Positions 6,036 through 11,320 of a stretch of DNA of 11,320 nucleotides are shown here, one piece after another. The position numbers were made by a program, and so were the translations under genes. Numbering within the stretch: position 1 is the first letter of the stretch; every line of letters begins with the position of its first letter. A model generated the notes under the pieces. It was not told where the DNA came from, did not search any database, and saw only the letters and a list, made by a program, of their open reading frames with translations. Origin of the DNA: Phycisphaerae bacterium (lineage in GTDB: Bacteria > Planctomycetota > Phycisphaerae > Phycisphaerales > SM1A02); contig VGXJ01000033.1 of NCBI GenBank assembly GCA_016873375.1, positions 1 to 11,320 on the forward strand, written 5' to 3'.

Positions 6036-8524
6036 CGCATCGATCGGTGGCGCCGATCGGGCCGTCGGTCTGCGTGGGGCTCGCCGTGCTTGGCGCCCTT
6101 GCCGTGGTCGTTGGCTTGGTGGTCCCCGTGCTGCAGGTGCCGGCGCTGCACGCCGGTGGCGAAGCACCAATCGGCGTGGCCAGCAATCCATGGGCGGTGG
6201 CGACCGCGACGGTGCTGTGGAGCCTCGGCGCCGGCGCTGCGGTGACGGCGCTGGGGTGGTGGATGGCTCGCATGTGCACCCCGCGGGGTTGGTTCTCCTG
6301 GATTTGTTGGATCGTGCCCGTCCTGGTGCCGCCATACGCGGCGTGGTACGCGTGGTGGCAGCTCGGCTCGCCGGAGTTTGCACTCGGCGCATGGATCATC
6401 GAGCAGGATGCAGTGGGGGCGTGGCGCGTGCTGTCGCTGGCCTTGGCACTTGCCTGCACCCTGTGGCCAATCGCTGGTGCGCTCGTGCTTGGCCTGCGCG
6501 AGCGCGCCATGGCGCGTGAGGCAACGGCCATGGATCGGCTCCGCTGGATCGATCGCGGTCGCCTGGCATGGCGCGAGGATCGACATGGCGTGATGCTTTC
6601 GGTCCTCGTGTTGGGCGGTCTGACCATGGCCGATACGACGGCCTTTGACCTGGCACTCGTGCGCACGGTCGGCTTTGAGCTTCGTGCCCTCGAGGCCGCT
6701 GGTGCGAGCCCGTGGTCGGTGCTGATGGGCTCGATGTGGTCGATTGCCGCGGCGCTTGGCGTGGCCATCGTGATCACGCGGCCGCGCGCGAGCGATGACC
6801 ATGCGACGGCACAGGCACCTCGATCGGCTCGATGGCCGCTCGGACTGCTCGCTGCAACGCTGGTCGTACCGGGCGTGGTGCTCATGATCATGTCGCTTGG
6901 GCAGGGCGGCGTGGTGCGGGTCATGCAGGTCTATGGCGGGGGCGTACTGCGGACGGCGGCTGCGGCGGTGGTGTGCGGCGCGCTCATTGCGGGCGTCTGC
7001 ATGCTGCATGCGTGGCTTGCCGAGGGCTCCGCATGGATGCGTTGTGCCGAACGATGGATCCGGGTGGCGTGGATCACGCTGGCACTCTCGCCGGCGGTCG
7101 TCATCGCGGTCGCGCATGTGCAGGCTTGGAATCGCGATGGCCTGTCGTGGATGCACGATGGATTGGGCATCGTCGCCGCAGCGCAGCTCTCGAGGTGGGG
7201 ATGGATCGGCGCGGTGCTGGGCTGGCTCGCCGTACGGAGTGCGCCCAGCGACATGCGGGCCAGTGCACGGCTCGATGGTCGGGCGTGGACCGTCGTGCTC
7301 GCGCTCTTGCCCCGCATCGGCGTGGCGTGCGTCGCGGCCGGAGCGATCGGTGCCGTGGGTGCCGCCGGTGAAGTGATCGTGTCGGCGCGCGTGCAGCCAC
7401 CGGGCGGCGAGTGGATCGCGAGTGCGCTCCTGAACGCCATGCACTACCAGCGACCGGATGTGGTGGCCGGCTTCGTGCCGATCCTGATGCTTGTCGCCGC
7501 AGTCGCTGCCGTCGCTCTGGCGGGGTTGATGAGGCGGTTTGGCGGGATGACGCTTGCCTCGGTTGCCGTGCTCCCGTTCATGGTGGCCTGTGGAGGCGAA
7601 CCGCAACCTTCGATGCTCCCGAAGTGGTGTGCCGATGCGCGCATCGTCGGCCGGGGCGGCAAGGGACCGCTGCAGTTCAACTATCCACGGGCCATGGCTT
7701 GGACGCCTGCAGGTGAACTCATCATCATCGATCGCAGCGCGCGCGTGCAGGTCTTGGGCGCCGACGGTTCGTACCGCCGCGAGTGGATGATGCCCGAGTT
7801 CGACCAGGGCTTCCCGACGGGCGTCAGCGTGTCGCCAGAGGGCGAGGTCTGGGTCGCCGACACCCATGAGCATCGGATCACGGTGATGGATGATCAGGGG
7901 CGGTTGCTGCGGACCTTCGGCAAGTTCGGCCAGGAGCCGGGGCAGTTCGTCTTCCCGACCGACATTGCGTTTGGTGACGACGGCCTCGTGTACGTGAGCG
8001 AGTACGGCGGCAACGACCGGATCCAGGTGTTCGGGCGCGATGGCACGTTCGTGCGCGCTTTTGGGCATCACGGCGTGCCGGGTGATGACTCGCCCGAACC
8101 CAAGTTTGACCGGCCGCAATCCCTGATCATGCTCGGCTCGGGGCGGCTGCTCGTTGCCGACGCGTGCAACCACCGGCTGGTGGAACTGACGACCGATGGC
8201 GCGTTCGTGCGTTCGATCGGTGCGATGGGGCAGGAGCCGGGAGAGTTGCTCTACCCGTACGGGCTCGAGCTGCTCGACGAGGCCACGGTGCTCGTGACTG
8301 AGTTCGGCGGGTGCAGGCTCCAGGCCTTCGACCTCTCGAACGGCGCGTCGATGGGCTGCTTGGGCAAGGGCGGCCGCGAGCCAGGCATGCTGAACGGGCC
8401 GTGGACCACGCAGGTTCACGGCGCCACCATGGCCGTGCTCGACTCGACCAACAACCGGCTCTACCTGATGCCATCGGATCGCTGGATCGAGCGCGCCAGA
8501 CGCGAGTCCGGCGCGGTACCTTGA
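6032..8524 (+). CDS. ABC permease (FbpB-like) fused to NHL beta-propeller
   Basis: One 830-residue frame holds two units. Residues 1-500 are a two-lobed, about 12-helix permease of the FbpB type. EAA-loop-like segments lie near 221-230 (EAAGASPWSV), where the EAA and G are kept, and near 410-427 (ASARLDG then LALLP), where the EAA has decayed. Residues about 534-812 are an NHL-type six-blade propeller; blade signatures include FPTDIAFGDDGLVYVSE, FDRPQSLI and LYPYGLEL, each followed by a DGxxVRxxG-like strand. Between them, residues 500-520 look exactly like a lipoprotein signal peptide (MRR, hydrophobic run, MVAC-GG). The start is GTG at 6032, overlapping the preceding stop. The permease would pair with the solute-binding protein upstream; the propeller should face the periplasm. 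The frame is unbroken, but whether cells make one polypeptide or two is open. Confidence 0.88.
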   Translation: MTHRSVAPIGPSVCVGLAVLGALAVVVGLVVPVLQVPALHAGGEAPIGVASNPWAVATATVLWSLGAGAAVTALGWWMARMCTPRGWFSWICWIVPVLVPPYAAWYAWWQLGSPEFALGAWIIEQDAVGAWRVLSLALALACTLWPIAGALVLGLRERAMAREATAMDRLRWIDRGRLAWREDRHGVMLSVLVLGGLTMADTTAFDLALVRTVGFELRALEAAGASPWSVLMGSMWSIAAALGVAIVITRPRASDDHATAQAPRSARWPLGLLAATLVVPGVVLMIMSLGQGGVVRVMQVYGGGVLRTAAAAVVCGALIAGVCMLHAWLAEGSAWMRCAERWIRVAWITLALSPAVVIAVAHVQAWNRDGLSWMHDGLGIVAAAQLSRWGWIGAVLGWLAVRSAPSDMRASARLDGRAWTVVLALLPRIGVACVAAGAIGAVGAAGEVIVSARVQPPGGEWIASALLNAMHYQRPDVVAGFVPILMLVAAVAAVALAGLMRRFGGMTLASVAVLPFMVACGGEPQPSMLPKWCADARIVGRGGKGPLQFNYPRAMAWTPAGELIIIDRSARVQVLGADGSYRREWMMPEFDQGFPTGVSVSPEGEVWVADTHEHRITVMDDQGRLLRTFGKFGQEPGQFVFPTDIAFGDDGLVYVSEYGGNDRIQVFGRDGTFVRAFGHHGVPGDDSPEPKFDRPQSLIMLGSGRLLVADACNHRLVELTTDGAFVRSIGAMGQEPGELLYPYGLELLDEATVLVTEFGGCRLQAFDLSNGASMGCLGKGGREPGMLNGPWTTQVHGATMAVLDSTNNRLYLMPSDRWIERARRESGAVP
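7529..7591 (+). other. Internal lipoprotein-signal-like segment in the permease-NHL gene
   Basis: This stretch encodes residues 500-520: M500-R-R, then GGMTLASVAVLPFMVA, then C520 followed by GGEP. A positively charged n-region, a hydrophobic core and a V-A-C lipobox make it a complete type II signal peptide. Internal starts are possible at ATG 7529 (GGCGGGG just upstream, spacing short) and ATG 7547 (GAGGCGG at a good spacing, but the shorter peptide would lack the two arginines). TGATG at 7528-7532, a classic stop-start overlap, exists in a frame other than the permease's. Confidence 0.6.
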
Positions 8525-8529
8525 CGCTG

Positions 8530-11320
8530 ATGCCATGGATCGACGTCGAACGCCCGCTGGCTCTGGCCATGCTGGTGCTGGTTCCCGCGCTGTGCTGGAT
8601 GGCATGGCGCCGTCGTGGTGTGGTGGGCCGGGGGAAGTCGATCGCGACGATGGTGCTGCGTGGAGCACTGGTGACGCTGCTGTCCCTCGCCTTGGCGCAG
8701 CCGAGCCTGGTACGCAAGGGCGAGGGCCTGACGGTCATGGTCGTGTCGGATGCGAGCCGCTCGGTACCGCAGTCGATGCAGCAGCAGGCACAGAAGCTGG
8801 TCGATGGCCTGGTGGCGAGCAAGCGCGAGGCTGCGGACCGTGTGGGTCTGGTGACCTTCGCCGGCCGGCCCGAGGTGCGTGCCGTGGCCGAAAGCGACGC
8901 GAGCCTGGATGTCTCGCAGCATGGTGGCGATCGGATGGCGACGGGCATCGAGGGGGCGCTGCGTCGCGGGATGGCGATGCTGCCGCCGGACACGGCGAGC
9001 AGGATGCTGCTGATCTCCGATGGCAACCAGACCTCGGGCAATGCGATCGAGGCAGCCGAAGCTGCCCGTGCCAACGGCATCCCGATCGATGTGGTGGCGC
9101 TGCCCTTCAGCCACGCCAGCGAGGTGATGGTCGAGTCGCTGCGTGCGCCAAGTACGGCGCGCGAGGGCCAGACGATCGATCTGCGGGCCTCGATCCGGAG
9201 CATGGGTCCCAATCGCGGCGTGGTGACGCTTCGCGAGAACGGCGAGCCGGTCGATCTTGATTCGTCGGCGCCGGGGACCGGGCTTGCGGTCGAGCTGAAG
9301 GCGGGCGTGAATGCGCTGACCTTCCCGATGGTCGTAGTGGGTCGTCAGTCGCGTCGCTACGAGCTGGTGTACACGCCAGACGACCCTGCCTCGGATGCGA
9401 TCGCCGAGAACAACCGGGGTGCGGCGATGGTGCTGGTGAGCACGGGCGCAAAGGTGGTGATCGTGGATGGAAGCGAGGGCGGTGAGGAGTCGCAGCCCTT
9501 GGTGGCGGCGCTTGCGGAGGGCGACATTCCGTCACGCGTGATCACGCCGGATGAACTCGACAACGAGGGGGTCTCGGCGCTGGCGGATGCCGATGCGGTG
9601 GTCTTGGCGAACGTGGGTCGCTTCGAGATCACGAACGAGACGGACCAGCTGCTGCACTCCTATGTGCATGATCTGGGGGGTGGCCTCCTGGTGACGGGCG
9701 GCGACCGAGCCTTCGGCGCAGGCGGTTGGCAGGGCAGCAGGGCCTCCGACGCTTTCGCGGTCAAGCTTGAACCACCCGCCACGCGGCAGCTTCCGAAGGG
9801 GGCGCTCGTACTCATCATGCACTCGTGCGAGATGGCCGCCGGCAACTACTGGGGCGAGAAGGTCGCTGAAGCAGCCGTCGATGCGCTGAGCAGGCTCGAT
9901 CTGGCCGGCATCGTGACCTTCGATTGGGGCGGCAAGGATGGCAAGCTCGCCTCGTGGGCGCACGATCTGCAGCCGGTGGGTGACAAGTCGGCGATTCGCG
10001 CGGCGATCAAGAAGATGGTCGTCGGCGACATGCCTGACTTCAAGGCGAGCCTGTCGCTGGCGAAGGGAGGTCTGTCCAAGGTCAACGCCGGCCAGAAGCA
10101 CGTCATCATCATTTCGGACGGCGATCCGAGCCCGCCCACGCAGGCGGAACTGAATGAGCTCAAGCAATTGAAGATCACGGTCACCACGATCATGGTCGGC
10201 GGCCACGGCACGAGCATCGACCTGCAGAACATGCGCGCGGTCGCCGAGCAGACCGGCGGCACGTTCTACAACGTGCAGAACCCGAACCTTCTTCCGAAGA
10301 TCTTCACGAAGGAAGCCACGCTCGTCAGCCGCACGCTGATCTTGGAGCAGAGGATCCGCCCTGTGGTGGAGCAATCGACAGGTGGGCCCATGGATGGTTC
10401 GGGGAGCCTGCCGGAGGTGACGGGTTGGGTGGTGACCGTGCCGCGCGAGGGGCTCGCGCAGGTGCCGGCGGTGCTGCCGACGAACGAGTCGCGCGATCCC
10501 TTGGTGGCGTACTGGAACTACGGTCTCGGGAAGTCCATGGCGTTCACCAGTGATCTCGGTGGCCGGTGGGGCCGATCATGGGCGACGTGGAGCGGGTATC
10601 AGCCGTTCTGGACGCGCGCGCTGCGCTGGATGATGCGCCCGCCGACGGCGCAGGATCTCCTGGTGTCGGCCTCGGTCGATGGTGACCTTGGGCGCGTGCA
10701 GGTGTCGGCCTTCACGGCTGATGGCGAGCCGCGCGACTTCCTGAGCAGCTCCGCAACGCTCATGCGGCCCGATGGCAAGGTCGAGGTGCTCGATCTGCAG
10801 CAAACGGCTCCGGGCCAGTATGTGGCGAACTTCGATGCGCGCGAGCAGGGCGCGTACCTGGCGAGCGTGTCGGCTCGCGATGGAATGGGTGCGGATCGCT
10901 CGGCACGGTCGGTGGTGAGCGTTCCGTATCCGCGAGAGCTCGCGTCGACGCGCGATGACTCGGCGCTGCTGCGACGGATCGCGGAGGTGAGCGGCGGTCG
11001 CATGATCGCGCTGAAGGACGCGTCGGCAGTGGACTTCTTCGATCGCAGCGGGCTGCCGATGCCCGAGGCGGCGAAGCGGATCTGGAACGTGCTGGCGATC
11101 CTTGCGGCCGCACTGCTGATCATCGATGTGGCTGCGCGCCGGATCACGCTGGACCGCGAGGCGGCGCGCGATCTGGCGGCGATGGCAGTCGGCGAGGGGT
11201 CGAAGGCCGGTGGAGCGACGGTCGAGGCCTGGAAGCGCGCGCGCAGCGGTGCACGCAAGGCACCGAACGAACCCATCGCACCAGCACCAACCGCCCCGAC
11301 GAAGCCCGATCGTCGCACCA
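8530..11320 (+). CDS. Membrane VWA / glutamine-amidotransferase-like protein (3' end beyond window)
   Basis: The frame gives 930 residues and is open at the right edge. Two N-terminal transmembrane segments (about 9-26 and 41-57) lead into a first VWA domain with a full MIDAS: D74-A-S76-R-S78, T138 and D164. A GATase1-like fold follows (about 308-412, with GGGLLVTGGDRAFG), without a catalytic cysteine. A second VWA-like domain (about 423-590) has MHSCEM (430-435) in place of DxSxS, but keeps ISDGD (528-532). Beyond it are the family block YGLGKSMAFTSD (664-675), an Ig-like region, a third membrane helix (about 851-868) and a charged Ala/Pro tail. Such proteins accompany BatA/MoxR-type operons in planctomycetes; the role is unproven, probably a metal-dependent protein-protein platform at the membrane. 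The start is ATG 8530. TTG 8521, in frame and overlapping the previous TGA as TTGA, is an alternative. Neither has a strong Shine-Dalgarno. Confidence 0.92.
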   Translation, partial: MPWIDVERPLALAMLVLVPALCWMAWRRRGVVGRGKSIATMVLRGALVTLLSLALAQPSLVRKGEGLTVMVVSDASRSVPQSMQQQAQKLVDGLVASKREAADRVGLVTFAGRPEVRAVAESDASLDVSQHGGDRMATGIEGALRRGMAMLPPDTASRMLLISDGNQTSGNAIEAAEAARANGIPIDVVALPFSHASEVMVESLRAPSTAREGQTIDLRASIRSMGPNRGVVTLRENGEPVDLDSSAPGTGLAVELKAGVNALTFPMVVVGRQSRRYELVYTPDDPASDAIAENNRGAAMVLVSTGAKVVIVDGSEGGEESQPLVAALAEGDIPSRVITPDELDNEGVSALADADAVVLANVGRFEITNETDQLLHSYVHDLGGGLLVTGGDRAFGAGGWQGSRASDAFAVKLEPPATRQLPKGALVLIMHSCEMAAGNYWGEKVAEAAVDALSRLDLAGIVTFDWGGKDGKLASWAHDLQPVGDKSAIRAAIKKMVVGDMPDFKASLSLAKGGLSKVNAGQKHVIIISDGDPSPPTQAELNELKQLKITVTTIMVGGHGTSIDLQNMRAVAEQTGGTFYNVQNPNLLPKIFTKEATLVSRTLILEQRIRPVVEQSTGGPMDGSGSLPEVTGWVVTVPREGLAQVPAVLPTNESRDPLVAYWNYGLGKSMAFTSDLGGRWGRSWATWSGYQPFWTRALRWMMRPPTAQDLLVSASVDGDLGRVQVSAFTADGEPRDFLSSSATLMRPDGKVEVLDLQQTAPGQYVANFDAREQGAYLASVSARDGMGADRSARSVVSVPYPRELASTRDDSALLRRIAEVSGGRMIALKDASAVDFFDRSGLPMPEAAKRIWNVLAILAAALLIIDVAARRITLDREAARDLAAMAVGEGSKAGGATVEAWKRARSGARKAPNEPIAPAPTAPTKPDRRT

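Noticed and set aside
5726..8668. 980-codon open frame on the minus strand opposite the permease-NHL gene
   Set aside because: It is a shadow of a GC-rich gene: the product is rich in His, Arg and Pro with no domain, while the plus strand encodes a clear permease and propeller.

Overview
This window is a GC-rich, densely coded bacterial chromosome fragment. The protein families suggest a planctomycete, possibly the Phycisphaerae. The pointers are a large membrane-anchored protein combining VWA and glutamine-amidotransferase-like domains, a coiled-coil DUF4175-like membrane protein in the same transcription unit, and a BFD-like [2Fe-2S] protein linked to feoAB. The phylum is an inference from gene content; there is no rRNA or other marker here. 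No tRNA, rRNA, CRISPR array or insertion sequence was seen, and no stretch longer than 34 bases lies between genes.

Left half, minus strand (3092 down to 1). A secreted coiled-coil/proline-rich protein of unknown function (3092-2241) is followed after 13 bases by a BFD-like [2Fe-2S] protein (2227-1925). After a 31-base gap come feoA (1893-1630) and feoB (1633-1, running off the window), joined by an ATGA overlap. The gap before feoA holds a good Fur-box candidate (1906-1922). FeoA and FeoB form the cytosolic/inner-membrane ferrous iron importer, and the [2Fe-2S] protein probably handles iron or electrons in the cytosol. The true feoB frame is open at the left edge and is read here by direct translation.

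Right half, plus strand (3127 to the end). Four genes run in one tightly packed unit: a DUF4175-like membrane/coiled-coil protein (3127-4989), a lipoprotein solute-binding protein of the FbpA/FutA fold class (4986-6035), an FbpB-like ABC permease fused in frame to an NHL beta-propeller (6032-8524), and a VWA/GATase-like membrane protein (8530 to the edge, incomplete). The first three are joined by GTGA overlaps, and a TTGA is present at the last junction. In planctomycetes the first and last gene types usually belong with MoxR/DUF58/BatA-type loci. Here a two-gene ABC import module with no ATPase sits between them.

The two units diverge from start codons only 34 bases apart. Both Shine-Dalgarno sequences fill that gap, so at least one promoter must lie inside the opposing gene.

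The most interesting items are the permease-NHL fusion, which keeps an intact lipoprotein signal peptide in its middle, and the ABC module embedded in a VWA-type operon whose binding protein has Asp-Asp where the iron-binding Tyr-Tyr pair is expected. The others are the degenerate second MIDAS of the VWA protein, the unusual G4 and gate motifs of FeoB, and the Fur box placed between bfd and feoA.
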